Position numbers and translations under genes: made by a program. Shown here piece by piece: positions 48,578-61,182 of a stretch of 64,000 bases of DNA. Positions within the stretch are counted from its first letter, which is position 1; each line of letters starts with the position of its first letter. The stretch is from Saccharum officinarum. Its lineage: Eukaryota > Streptophyta > Magnoliopsida > Poales > Poaceae. The notes beneath the pieces are model-generated. The model worked only from the letters and a program-made list of their open reading frames with translations. It searched no databases and had not been told where the DNA came from. Location: assembly GCA_020631735.1 (NCBI GenBank), contig CM036158.1, positions 82,595,914 to 82,659,913 of the forward strand. The letters are read 5' to 3'.

Positions 48578-50497
48578 TAACCTTATATCTCCGTCACTGA
48601 TCCTTATCTAAAGATGCTACGGTAGTTTCCATCGGCCGGTGGTACGGTGGTGTAGGCAGTCGCGCAGCTATGCGTCTGCAGCAGGGGCCAGGGGGCGGGG
48701 CGGACGACGGGGCGCTGCGTGCATTGATGCACGTAGATCCACGGTGTCTGCCTGCACGGATCACGTAGACGCTCGCTAGCTGTAAACACATGCTGCCGCT
48801 CTTGCGCACGCACCGTACCAGCCGGCCGGTCCTAGCTTATTTCTGCCACGCATTGATGCACCGCTTGGCTTGCTCTACTGTATGCGCTACGTACGGCACT
48901 TCTCAGCTGGGAGAGGCCCACCCCAAAAGACTTGCTTGGCCAGGCCCTACTCTACTCCGTTCGTACGCTAACATTCAAGCCAGATCTGGTACGTAGTATA
49001 GAGTCATTCAGCAGTGCAATATACAGTAGTATTACTGCTACGCTGTAACCTAAGTGCATACAATTGGTGTCTTGCAACTAGACGAAGACGCATAGTTACC
49101 GAAAGAGATGGAGCAAAATAAAATAAAAAATAAAATAAAACGTCTCTCTGTTTGGAGGTTGTCACTGCCATAGTACCATGGCCTGTGGTATACTACATCC
49201 CACCCCAATACCATGCAACATAGTAGTAGTCACCAGCTGTTGTATAGTTATAAAGATGCACGTCGCTGTCACGACTCACGAATTAGCACGTGCAGTGTCC
49301 TCCACGCAGGTGCGTGCATGACTTGGCATGGGCCATGGAGTCATCACTACTGGAATCCGGTTCTTTGCCGAGTGTCGGTCATTTTGCACTCGGCAAAGGC
49401 TTTGTCGAGTGCCGTACTCGGCAAAGAGTCCTCGGTAAAATTTTGATTGGCAAATGTGTCTTTATCGAGTGTTTTTTATCGGGCACTCGGCAAAAGCTTT
49501 GCCGAGTGCCAAGCTGCCTAGCACTCGGCAAAGAAAAGTAGTCGCCATGGCGCCGGCTCCAGTGACGGCGGCTTTGCCGAGTGCCAGCCTGGCCAACACT
49601 CGGCAAATTTTTTTTAATTTTTTTTTAAAAAATTCTTTGCCGAGTGCCGCCGTGCTTGGCACTCGACAAAGAAATTAATTTTTTTAAAAAAAAATTCTTT
49701 GCCGAGTGCCGCCGTGCCTGGCACTCGGCAAAGAAATTATTTTTAAAAAAATAAATTCTTTGCCGAGTGCCGCCGTGCCTGACACTCGGCAAAGAAATTA
49801 TTTTTAAAAAAAATTCTTTGCCGAGTGCCGCCGTGCCTGGCACTCGGCAAATAAATTATTTTTTTTAAAAAAAAATCTATTATTTTTTCAAAAAGAATCT
49901 CTGCTATCTATCATAGCCCGCCTCCTGCATACATCAGGATGGGTGCTGGCCGCTAATCATAGTAAAATGCTCAGGTCATTCTTGGTCTCTTAGTATAATA
50001 AGAGGATTATGAGGCAATGTAGTGCAAAAAGTCCATAGTGTCACTCCATATCTCATCATAACAGGTCACATCTTCATATGAGTTCATGATCATTGCAATC
50101 CTATTATATTCTACCAACTGGTGCACATACAGTTAATCTGAAGCTCTGGACTTCAAGCTGAAGATATGTATCATCTCTACCAGAGGCAAGATAGGTGCAC
50201 TCCACACAAAAATACCCTTCAAGTAGTCTGATAAAATGGTAAGAATCTTTCCATGTCAATACAACGATTAATAGAACATAATGCTCCTATACTGTGTACA
50301 TAACAAAAGATCATATATGAATAGGTGCACAAGAGTACAGGTTTTATAATGAGCAATTACAGATGGGGCTCCATCCCAGACTGTATCAGAAATTGAAGTA
50401 TCAATTTTAAAGACCAAAAGATTCCTAAAAACGAAAATAAAGGCAAAATCAAAGAGCAATTGCAGTATCGTTAGAAAAGAATTGTCTTCTCACTCAC

Positions 50498-51276
50498 AGA
50501 GCTACTAGCCACTGTAACAGAAGGTGACGTAAGATTGTTTCGAGGTTTCATCATCTGATATACAAAGAAAAATGTAGAAGCCGGCCTCAGACTCTAATTC
50601 ATATTACATCGGACTGAAACACAGAAACATTAGTCTAGCATTCTAATTCATACTACATCCTACTGGAACACTGAACATTAGCAATGTTCATACATACACC
50701 GTGCAGGTTAGAGAACAACGCTACTTACTGCAGGCAGAACGCAGAACAATAGGCATAATTCAAAGAAATACTGACAGAGTACCTTGTTGCGCCTGAGCCA
50801 TCCTTTCATATGCAGCATCTCTCATGGCTTTCAGTGACATTGGAGAAATAGCACATTGATAAAACCTGTGACATGCATAGCAGGTACTTATTAAAGGTCG
50901 TAAAAGTTAAGATATACTCTAACAATGCAGCCAGCAATGTGATAAACTGCAAAGTAAACTAAGCTCCTAGTTCCAGATGGTACTGAATTACAGATCACTC
51001 CTAATGCTGAAGAAGTTACTAAAAAATTGTGATGAGGGGGTCAATCGGTCCTCACGGACGACTCATGAGTCCTGTTTTGGGATGGTAACGTTAAACGGAA
51101 TCAATTCCATCTAGAGAGGCAGAGAGAAAGGAGCAGGCCGCCGGGAGCAACAAACAAACCTGAAAGCAGAGCCGGTCTCTGAACTTGTCAAATTTTTGCT
51201 GTTATTGATGCTGAACAACAGCTTCACCACTTGCTAAATGAGATGCTAAAAGGCATGCTAAGCTTGATCTCTTAAA
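50498..51276 (-). pseudogene. Captured host-gene exons, copy 2
   Basis: Blocks are 51276-51160, 50865-50783 and 50554-50498, the same sequence as in copy 1. Confidence 0.45.
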
Positions 51277-51599
51277 CTGCAGCTAATAAACCTGTACAGA
51301 ATTTATCTAAATTAGTCAATAAATCTGAAATTTTACCTATAGCCGAACTGTACTACTGCTACTGTACTGAACCAAGGCAAGCAAACAGCTAACCTGAAAG
51401 GTTTAACACTAAACTGGTAGCTAAAAGTATATGGGTAAAACTATTACTAACTACCAGCATGCAACCGAGTGTGCCTGCAAGTGACAATTATCTTCACCAT
51501 TGCATTCCAAATAAGATAATCGAGTTGCTGAAAGTAACAAAAAAAGAGCCAAGACTAAAGGTGGAGAAAGCAGATAGCTACAGTTATTGTTGTTAAAGA

Positions 51600-53175
51600 G
51601 GGAGGTGGAGATGCGGACGGGGCTTCGTAGGCGTTCCGGCGGCCCCCTTGTTCCTCTTCCCCCATCCACCTCACATCCCCGACGTTCCGGCGGCGGCGTT
51701 CGGCGGCAGACGGCCGGATCCGGCCACCGGCGGACGGATCTGGCGTCCTCTCACCCCGGCGGCCTGGTTGGGGGGCTGAGCTCGTGGTCCTTCCCCGGCG
51801 ACTCTCGGCGGCTCCTCCGGCGGCGCGACGCGTCTCCGGCGGTGGGGTCTGCGACGGCCGGCCGGATCCGGCCCCCTGTGGCCTGGAGCCGGCGTCCCCT
51901 GCCACCTGCTCACCACCCCGGTGGGCGGCGTGGGTGGTGGCCATCCAGGGCGGCGGCTACGCTGCCTCGCGGCGGCGGACGACGTGCTCCGGAATGCGGC
52001 CACCACCGCACCCCCCCTCTGCTGAGGCGACCGACGGCCTAGTGGCCATGGCAGGGGCCTGGCTGCCTTCCTGGTGGCCCAGGCCGTTGGCTGCACGGGG
52101 GGAGCGCCGGCGACCGATGCACCTTCTCCAAGTTCTGCCGGGGATGGACCCTGGTCCGGGGCCGTGGCGGCCTTTGGCCGGCTCTCCCGTGCGGGGTAGG
52201 CGCGGCGCGGCCGGCGTGGGCCTCCTCGGCGGCTGTGGCGGGGCCGACCGGGGTGGCGGTGTGGGGGTGTCTGCAGCTTTGGCGCCTGAGCCGCGGCTTC
52301 GACCGTTCGTCGTCGCTGCTTCAGTCGCCATGAGTGGCTGGTTTTCGCGGCAAGAATCTAGGTGAAAACCCTACCCGTTTGTTCCGGGCCGGCGACGGTG
52401 GCGCAGGGTGCGTCATCTACCTTCCTGGAGGCGTCGCCGAAGCTTCTTCGTCTACAGCAAGCTGAGGACGAAAGTCCTACTCGGATGCTTTTCAATATTG
52501 GTGGCGTCTGTGGATGTTAATCCCCTTCTTGAAGGCATTGTTGAAGCACTGTTGCAGCCCATTGCCCACTACCCTGGCTGGTGTCCTACTGCCCGCCGCT
52601 CCTCCCACGTGGTCTCTCTGATCGTCGTGCTGCACCTTTTTGGGCTTCATGTTTCTCCTCACCTTGGTACGTCTAGCTTGGGGTTGTTGTAGCCGTAGTG
52701 GTGGTCGTTTCCGGCGGATGCTTTGCCACCGAGGTCGCGTTTCCGGCAGATGCTTTGCCGCTGAGGTCGCTAACGTTTCCGGCGGATGCTTTGCCGCCGA
52801 GGAGTTCTGGCGGATGCTTTGCCGCCGAGGTTGTTGGTATTTTCCGGTAGATGCTTTGCTATCGAGGTTGCTGGGGTTGATTGGACGGATGCTTTGCCGT
52901 CTAGAGTTCTAGCGGATGCTTTGCCGCTGTTATCTTTATGGCTCCTCTCTCTGCTGGCTACCATGGTGTTGAGTTTATTGTATTAGGTTCAGTTTGCTGG
53001 GGTTGTTAGGTGGAGGGCCCCCACCCCTCATGTTTTTTCCTTTTCGTTTGTGTTAAGGACTTTGTAGGTAATTCATGGATTACCTGCGAATCCTTTTGTT
53101 TCTTCTATGTGTAGGTCTATTGACTATTCTCTTCTGCTTAATGAAAAACGGGCTATATCCCTGATCGCAAAAAAA
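51600..53175 (+). mobile_element. Poly-A retroposon B, copy 2
   Basis: This corresponds to 25355-26928, with the 14-bp duplication at 51586-51599 and 53176-53189. The hairpin array is at 52713-52928. Confidence 0.8.
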
Positions 53176-53740
53176 ATTGTTGTTAAAGAATAGCTAACTG
53201 CCAACTCTTATGATATAATTTTAACAATTCAGTAATGCACGCACACATATGTACTGTCTGGAATTTAATCAAATCGTTGGCAACATGCAAATAGAATTAT
53301 ACATAAATAACACAAGTGCAAAACTACACACATGAGAGGTGCAGTGTTAAAGAAACAGGTCAGGTATCCAAACAGGAATGGCTGGTAGATATAACTGTGA
53401 TGCCGACCTGTGCAAGAGCTCATGTGTGTGTGCCCATATTAGCAAATGTGATGCCGACCTATGCAAGAAGCAACACAGTTTACCTCATTAATCAGCCCAA
53501 CTACTATTACATATCAAATATCATTCAATATTCACTTATCAATTACTAGACAGATAACAAAGCATTCTCTAAATCCTAGTTCACGGGGGCACCTACTCAA
53601 GAGTAAATCGTCAATTGTATGTTCCTGTCACTCATGATCCCTCGGCGACCAACACACAAAAGCAACCAGAGAGTAAATGGTCACCTGCACAAAAGCAACC
53701 AGAGTAAATGGTCACCTGCAACATTTAGTTAATTTATTGG

Positions 53741-54973
53741 TTTTTCTGTAAACCTCCTACAGCACATGCAACTACATGTTAAAATTTGGTGCATTTTTTG
53801 GGTTTTTTTTGCTATATTTAGTTAATTTATTTTATTTACTTGATTTTTTTTAGAAAATAAAATTTTGAACTGTAGGTGCCTAGAATAATGGATTTTAGTG
53901 ATTTAAAAAATAATATTCATGTTATTAAGTGTATTGTGAGGCCGTATCTAGGAACGGACCAGAAATTTCGAACATCTTGTTCACGAAACATGACCACGAG
54001 CTTGCTGGCGAATTGTTTTAAAATTCTATAAAATGCAAATGAAGTCCGAAAATCATAAAACTTGTCGAGATATCGTGATATCGTATGTGTAGGTTATGAT
54101 AAAAATTAAAGAAGGTTTCGTGCATGTTGTCACATACGATGCTTACAAACTAGGACATCTCCACATATACATATGTTATAAGATACTCCCTCCGTCTCAT
54201 GATACTAGGCGTAACTGCTTTTTCAGTGAGTCCCAGGATACAAGGCGTGTGACTCTTTGGATGCATGCAACAGCAAAGCGCGGTAGACTGTTTTGCATGC
54301 AGAATTTACTGTGGGTTGTTGGACCTCCTCGTTCAACTCCCATCCGTTAGATGGGCTCCGTCAAATTTGCATCTGCATGTATGCATGCGCTCGGAGCTTG
54401 GCAATTTGGCTAACGGCGCCACGGAGAAACATTTCATGCAATTAATCGGAGGTGGAACCCAAGGGAAATTTCTAGGAGCGCGCGCTAATTAATATGCTCC
54501 TTGGTCTTTGCGATTTCTGAGTTGCGCCTAATATCGGGGAGTATCACATGTGGAGATGTTCTGATTTGTAAGCATCGTACGTGACAACGTGTATGAAACA
54601 TTCTCAAATTTTTGTCATAGCCTCCACATATGATATCACGACATCTCGACAAGTTTCATGATTTTCAGATCTCGTTTGCATTTTATATAATTTAAAAACA
54701 ATTTCACCCGTAAGTTCCTGGTCATGTTTCGTGAACAAGATGTTCGATATTTCGGGTGAGTTCCTGGATACGGCCTCACACTACACTCAATAACATGAAT
54801 ATCATTTTTTGAATCATTAAATTCCATTATTCCATGCACCTGCAGTTCAAATTTGCTTTTTCTGATAAAATTGAACTAAACGAAATAAATTAACTAAATA
54901 TAGCTAAAGGCCTAAAAAATGGACTAAATTTGAACAAGTAGTTGCAGGTACTGTAGGAGGGCTGCATAAAAAT
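53741..54973. repeat. Long inverted repeat with Stowaway in its loop, copy 2
   Basis: This corresponds to 27494-28726. The Stowaway-like element is at 54186-54541. Confidence 0.75.
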
Positions 54974-57096
54974 TTTGGGTGCAAAAAGAAAAAAAAACAA
55001 AATTCTTTGCCGAGTGCCGAGCCTGGCACTCGGCAAAGAAGGTCTTTGCCGAGTGTCAATCCCACGACACTCGGCAAAGAAAATGCAAAAAAAAAACCAA
55101 AAATCTTTGCCGAGTGCTTAATGGTTGGCACTCGGCAAAGGGTGACCGCCGTCACCTACGTCCGTCTTTGCCGAGTGCCGGGCTTCGGCAAAGACTTCTT
55201 TGCCGAGTGTTTTTCTTTGCTGAGTGCCCGATATTTGACACTCACAAAGCAAATTGCACTCGGCAAAGACGCTGTATCCAGTAGTGGTACCACGTAGTTC
55301 CTCAGTTTCTACTGAGAAAATAATTAATAATCAAGCGAAATCCGTAATCGTCATGAACTGGCGGCGTTAGGTTCGTGATGAGTCGCCGTCGCCGGGATAT
55401 CTAGCTTGCGTGCGTACCAAACATACCGGCCGCCTGAGATTGTTTAATTGCCTTACCTTATCTATGGGGGTGCCATATACTGTACTCATTCATGCGGCGT
55501 CATTGGATTTTGGATAGACGACGACTCGTGGACTCGAAGTCCTGCTCGTCTAAACTGCACACGCAACACGATGATGGGAGTTACGACGAAGATCACCTGC
55601 ACAGGCAAGTCAATTTCAAGATAGCTAGACGACAGATATACCAAGCCAAACCATCAACGGCGAATCGATGGCACTGGCACGTTACAAGTGTATTAGCTCC
55701 AATATTTTATTTGATTGCGAAGGTTAGTCTAGCTTATTAATGGTGCTGACAAGGATGTATTTTCTTTTTTTTATTTTCTTTTGCGTTAGGAGGATCGATC
55801 TAATCATCTGGTCAACAGAGCCGATCGAGTTGTTAACAGTGGGCTAGATAGCTATAGCTAGCAGAGGGGGACAAAGCTGGCACCTACTAGCTTTCTTATT
55901 ATGCTGTCTCGTGGTTTCGAGTAGCTAGGTGCATGCATTGACGGTGCGTGCGTGCGTACGTGATGATGCAAAGAGCGGAGGGCAGTGCGAGTGCGGCATG
56001 CATGACGAAGCATAGCGTCGAGGCGAGGAAGGCGTGGGCGACCCAGGGAAGAAAAGAGAGCATCACCGATCCTTGGACCGGGACTGGACTAGTGGAGTGG
56101 CGGGAAAGAAACGGGCCGGGGCCTTGATTATGACGACGGATAGCTAGCGGTAAACACTCAACTGCCAACGTAATTCTCATGCGGGCGCATAAAGGTTCAA
56201 CAAAGTGCATGCACTCCCCTTGCGTTCACATGCACATCGCAGCATATGTATAGTAGGTGTTCACACATCGGTTGTTTTTTATTGCCGAGTACTGTAAAAA
56301 GAAGTGATATGGTTAGTATAGGTGCTTTTCTAAAAAAAACTGGATGATGATCCTCAGATTAGGTTCCGGTAAGATATTTGGTTGGGAAAGCATGCTCTAA
56401 AAGCATAATATTCAAATCTTTATAGTATCAATAATGCTCCACTGCGAATCACTGTCCCGCATCCAGACACAGGATGCTCCTTTCTGGTTCCATCTTGTGT
56501 CTCTCTCTCCTCCGCCCCTCCATTCAAAGCAAAGGAGAGGAATGATGTCCAGGACAGAACATGGCCAACGCATGGTCGCCATGCTCCATTCGCGCCCCCA
56601 CTCATCGCCTCGGGTTCACGCAAGTGTGGGGATCAAGCTGGCACCCTATCCCTCTCCCATTTCTTCGCCCTCGCTCCTCTCCCTCTCGCTCGGCTCGAGA
56701 GTGTAGGCACCGAGCACCATGGCTTCCCGCCCAGCTTTCATGGCCGCCGCTAGCTCCCGTGCCTCCGAGCACCCTCCTTCGTGCAACCTCCGTCCAAATC
56801 GACGACCACATCGGCTTCCTCACCCCCCGCCGCAGCTCGCACACCTCTTCGCCGGCCTCAACCGCACCGCTGAGCTCCGCACACTGCCGTCGACCTCCGC
56901 GCCGCCGGCATCTACGCATCGTCACTGAGCTCTGCCCACGCTGCCGCCGGCAAGCCGCGTGTTGCCAGCGAGCTCTGCGCCACCGATGAGCTCCGCACTG
57001 CGACCTCCGTGGCATCGAGCATCGTGCCGACGTCGAGCTCCACGTCGACGAGCCTCGATTCGTCCAAGCACCAAAAAGATGTTACGCTAAAAAGTG

Positions 57097-57518
57097 CATG
57101 TTGCAAGCGTATGTTTCAAGTGTTTCAGGTGTTTCATATGCATGTTGCAAGTGTTTTATGTGGATGTTGCAAAAGTAGATCGGGATGTTGCATGTGTTGT
57201 AATGGCTATACACATATGTTGCAAGCATCTGTTCCAAATGTTTCAGCTATTTCAGACGTATGTTGCACGTGTTTTATATGGGTGTTGCATATGTTTCACA
57301 CTTATATTGCAAGTATTTCATCCGGATGTTGCATATGTTTCACGCATATGTTGCAAGTGTTTCATCTAGATGCTGCATATGATTTGCAATGGCTACTTGC
57401 GTGTTTTCCTCGTGTTTTAGGCGTGTATTTCAAATGTTTCAACTGTTTCGAACGTATGTTGCAAATGTTTCCTCTAGATGTTGCAAAAGTAGATCTAGCA
57501 TTGCACATGTTGCAGTGG
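57097..57518 (+). repeat. ATGTTGCA array, copy 2
   Basis: This corresponds to 30851-31272. A one-base insertion just after it (GTGGGACC for GTGGACC near 57520) changes the downstream frame. Confidence 0.75.
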
Positions 57519-57810
57519 GACCTATCTGCAGCAGTCGTCTGCTGCAGCTGATGGGCCTGCCTGCACGCGCGTGGGTGTGGAGGGGTGCAAGCGGCAGGTG
57601 TGGGAAACCGTGCGATCGCGGATCAAGACGGAGCGGTCGCGGGACACGGTGCGGCACGGGCCCCCACATGAAGCAGGCATAGGCGTGCGGGCGGGCGCAG
57701 CAGCATGCCTACGTGAAGCAAGCGTGGACATCTGGACGCTAGCCTTTCCGTTATAGTATTGTTCGATGAAAACAAGCTACAATAGCTTCAACTCTTAGTA
57801 CTATTAATCA

Positions 57811-58200
57811 TATGTGTTTTGTTGTATAGATGAAACAATTAGACACCTCTTTTTGACTGTACCTATGCTAAATTCCTTTGGCAAATAGTTTACTTGGTTA
57901 TGGCCTATGGGTCTACATCATCGCTTAAATATTCTTGTTCTTTTTCAATGATGATTCAAACAGGGGCAAATCAAACAATACATTACCACTATTAGGATGT
58001 GCTGCCATTCGTTGGACAATATATGGCTTATACAAGAAATAAAACAAATTTTGAGAATTGTAGATCCAAAACTTTTTTGTAGGTCCTGTTCAGGGGAATA
58101 CAATGGTTGCGTCAAATGGGCATTGTTACAACGGTTCAAAGAAAGCAAATCTTCCAAGTTTGTCATGTGTTAGAAACAACTTCTATGTAGTTCTTTGTTT
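57811..58200 (+). pseudogene. LINE reverse transcriptase C-terminal zf-RVT remnant
   Basis: The frame reads FCCIDETIRHLFFDC then AKFLW, the zinc-binding core of the zf-RVT domain at the C-terminus of plant L1-type ORF2. After stops and frame changes, TGANQ, CAAIRW and VLFRGIQWLRQ can still be picked out, in the order expected for that domain. The fragment is short, broken and 5'-truncated. It spans the right border of the 26-kb repeat with no seam. Confidence 0.7.
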
Positions 58201-58604
58201 CTTTTGGGTATCCAAATAATGCTAAAATTAAGTTTTGAGTTGGATACATTTGGTTTTGATCTAAATTGATATAATTAGTGGTCTGATTCTCTTGGTCACG
58301 TGGGGTAAAGCCGGGTGTTTATTCCTTGATTAAAAAAGGCGTGCAAGATTTCTTTCTATTAGGGGATATGGGATGGACTAAAAACCTTGTTTAGTTGAAT
58401 TTATTTAGTTTTCAAAGAAAAAGATAATCACATACAAATGAACCAATGACGTGTTTAGTGTGCATCTAATTTGACACGCATTCTTGCTAGGTGTGGCAAG
58501 GAAAATAACCTTGTAAAAATAGGCAATGTTGGGAAAAAAAAGAAAAAGAGTTGATGACATATGGGCTACGAGAAACAAGCTAAACTTTGACAACCAAATA
58601 CTAA
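58201..58604. other. AT-rich, probably LINE 3' UTR and flank
   Basis: No gene is visible. The first part, to about 58340, probably belongs to the LINE 3' region. A short purine-rich run (GGGAAAAAAAAGAAAAAGAG) is near 58530. Confidence 0.35.
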
Positions 58605-59506
58605 GGGAGTGTTTGGAACTGCTTCGCTCCTATTTTCGCAGTTCTGCTCCAGCTTCACGTTGCCAAACACCTCTAGCTCCAAGAATTCCGTCCAAAAAAA
58701 AGGTGGAGTTGGGGGCAAGGGGTACTCCAGTTTTTGAAGTTTTGTACTCCCACGTGGACAATAATTAACCACGTTGCCACTCATTAATCACCGGTTCACT
58801 TTCTATCTGTTCGACTCTCACCAGTACGCACGCGTGAAAAAAAAGGCCCCGACCTTTCTTCTCCGCGCCGCCGCTCTTCTTCCCTAGCGCCGCCGCTCTT
58901 CTAGGCAAGGCCGCCAGCGCCATGGATCAAATGCCCCACACGGACATGGATCAGATGCCCCACAACTTCAACCTGAGCACTGCGTACGGGAAGCCCGGCG
59001 TGGCCGCCTGCGCGATCCCGTCATCGTACGTCAACTGAGACGGCGTCCACTTCACCGAGGCGGCGTTCCACCACGTCTTCGATGGCTGGCTCAGGGGACC
59101 TGGTGCAGATTGGAACATACGTCCGGCCTTCTCTCGCCATCGTGCATGTTCCATAACTGGCATGCATCTTGCATGTCTCTACAGGTCATGCCATTTGTAT
59201 TCCCGTGGCTACTATGGTGCTTCGTAACTTCATTCGTCAGCACGATGGTCACGACTTGTATTTGAACTACGACCTTTGTTTAATTTTCTATCGTTCATGC
59301 TGTAATTTATGGGACAATTATTTGTATCCAAAAATATCAAGTGCAATTTTAATTAGGGGCATAATAGACTATTTGCATGAAAATAACTCATTCTTGGAGT
59401 TGGAGCTATGATGTGTGCCAAACAGAACCAACCGCTCCACAAACTCCATGGTGGAGTTGGTGGAGCATAGCTGCAAAAACGGGAGCGAAACAGTCCCAAA
59501 CACCCC
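58605..59506. mobile_element. PIF/Harbinger-type non-autonomous element carrying a gene fragment
   Basis: The left end is GGGAGTGTTTGGAACTG and the right end read inward is GGGGTGTTTGGGACTG. The flanks are TAA on both sides (58602-58604 and 59507-59509), the TWA duplication of PIF/Harbinger. Longer terminal similarity includes CTTCGCTCC with TTTCGCTCC and a tract of CTCCA(A/C) motifs. No transposase is present. The interior holds part of a GDSL lipase gene, so this behaves like a Pack-type element. Confidence 0.8.
58922..59101 (+). pseudogene. Captured C-terminal fragment of a GDSL esterase/lipase
   Basis: Positions 58961-59101 read STAYGKPGVAACAIPSSYVN, stop, DGVHFTEAAFHHVFDGWLRG. This is the block V region of plant GDSL lipases, with the catalytic Asp and His of the D-G-x-H motif. 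The Trp normally before DGVH is a TGA stop (59036-59038). The fragment lacks the Gly-Asp-Ser nucleophile block. Just upstream a 24-bp unit is tandemly duplicated (58922-58945 and 58946-58969, MDQMPHTD/MDQMPHNF). It cannot encode an active enzyme. Confidence 0.8.
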
Positions 59507-59650
59507 TAACTAGTAGTAAATTGTGATCAACAGAAATTACGTGTGCCTAATTTTAGTTTTTTTAGCAAAGTGTGGCTGATTTTAGTTGCCAAGAACCAGG
59601 TGTGGATCTAGCGGTGGGACGTGGGGTTGGGGGAATGGGGTGATAGGGGC

Positions 59651-59940
59651 TGTTGACATTCAAATTGGGCCCAGACCAATTTAAATAGACCCATGACAGT
59701 TTTAGCTCAATTTATGAAAAACTTTATAAAACAACACAATAATAGTACCACATTGGCTCTCTAATGGGATAAGACTATCATACTCCCTATAAAATAGAGG
59801 GTACATGACTGATTTAGATGCCCAACATCTAAGCAATCTTTTACATTTAAATTAAATTAAATACCCTTTTTCTCAATTTTTTTCTCCAACCTCATGTTGT
59901 TGTTCATTTCTTGATATGAGGGCCAAGGATGGTGTCATAG
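59651..59940 (+). mobile_element. Possible LTR fragment
   Basis: It starts TGTTGACATTCAAATTGGGC and carries a TATAAAATAGAGGG box near 59797, an arrangement typical of copia-like LTRs in grasses. No CA end, primer binding site or partner LTR could be fixed. The end coordinate is a guess. Confidence 0.3.
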
Positions 59941-61182
59941 GCTTGCAGGCCGACCTAGGGCAACCAGCTGATGTCCTTGCCCTAACGGGATCCCTCCCAG
60001 ACGAGTGGTTCTGCTGATGTCCTTGCCCCCAACAGGATCCCTCCCAAACGAGAGCTTCGATGATTCAAGGTGGTTTGCTTGTAAACCTCGCCTCTCTTCA
60101 CCGCGAAAGCGTGTTGGTTATTTGCTCAGTTCTTCGATCCATGGTGACCTGGGCAATGTAGCCCTAAGCTAGTGTGTGACCAATCTTTGCGCCAGTAGGG
60201 CCTCAAGCGCCCCCTACAACCTCCATGACAATAGAGATTTTTTTTGCGAGACTTTTGTCGTTGTAAGAAACGGCGGTTCTAACACCAACGAGTAATATGT
60301 GTCTGCGTGTCGGAGATCCGGATAGTGTGCAAGAATAACACAAGCGATTTATACTGGTTCGGGCCAAAGAATGTCTTACGTCCAGTGGGAGAGGGGAGTC
60401 TTGTATTATCTTGCACCGAAGTGCTTGTAGTAGGGGTTACAAGCGGGAGAGAGAGGGAGGAACTCCCAGGTCTCAAGATGTGGGTGGAATGAGCGTATTC
60501 ACTTTTGATGAGTCGAACGGCCTATAGATTTGCCTTATGTCCGTCGTCCCTGGAATGGCCCATGCCCTCCCTTTTATAGTCGCAAGGGGAACGGCGGATT
60601 ACATGCATGTGCTAAATAATATTTTTTCTGGGAAAGAACATCTGAGGCCTTCACTCTTGCCCTGTAGTTGGTGACGTGCCACTGTTAGAGGAGTGACCCA
60701 TGTCCTTTGATGCGGTAGTGACATGCCTTGTCATACGTGGTTCTATGGATGTCGCAGCTACAATGCGTAGAGTCGTGACTATCCCTGTGGCGACGTGCCT
60801 GTCCTTCGGTTTGACTGGTGTAGAGGGCCGATGACTCGGAGGCGTGAATCATGGCGTGATCTCACTCTGTTCGAGGGAATAGTGGCCTAGAGCGGTGTTT
60901 CATACGCCACGCAGGCCTAGATCATGCGTATAGTGCCAGTATGGGTGGCATAGTGACCAACAGCTCTTCCCCATGCTGTTATGGGCGACGGCGTCGTGAT
61001 TTGATCGCTGTCATTCCTGGCCTGTCCGGTTGGTCGGCGCAAGAACGTGGGTGACGTCGTAGGGGGTCTCGAGCGCGCCAATGAGGGAGCGGCATCAGAG
61101 GCCGGTCTCGGACGAGGCGGAGACAAATGATGTCATCTCTAGGGTCTCGGACGAGACGGTGTTGATGCTGCGGGTTGGTCTA
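59941..61182. other. Repeat-like intergenic sequence, possible - strand LTR
   Basis: Near 59985-60055 the text ...GATGTCCTTGCCC...GGATCCCTCCCA.ACGAG... occurs twice. Around 60340-60360 TTTATACTGGTTCGGGCC is a phrase common in grass LTR elements, and on the - strand it gives a TATA-like box. No coding sequence is recognisable. Confidence 0.35.

Larger units (their letters stand above)
49345..55286. mobile_element. CACTA-type composite, copy 2
   Basis: This corresponds to 23101-29039. It has the same termini, subterminal arrays and non-matching 3-bp flanks, and the captured exons at 51276-50498 on the - strand. Confidence 0.7.
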
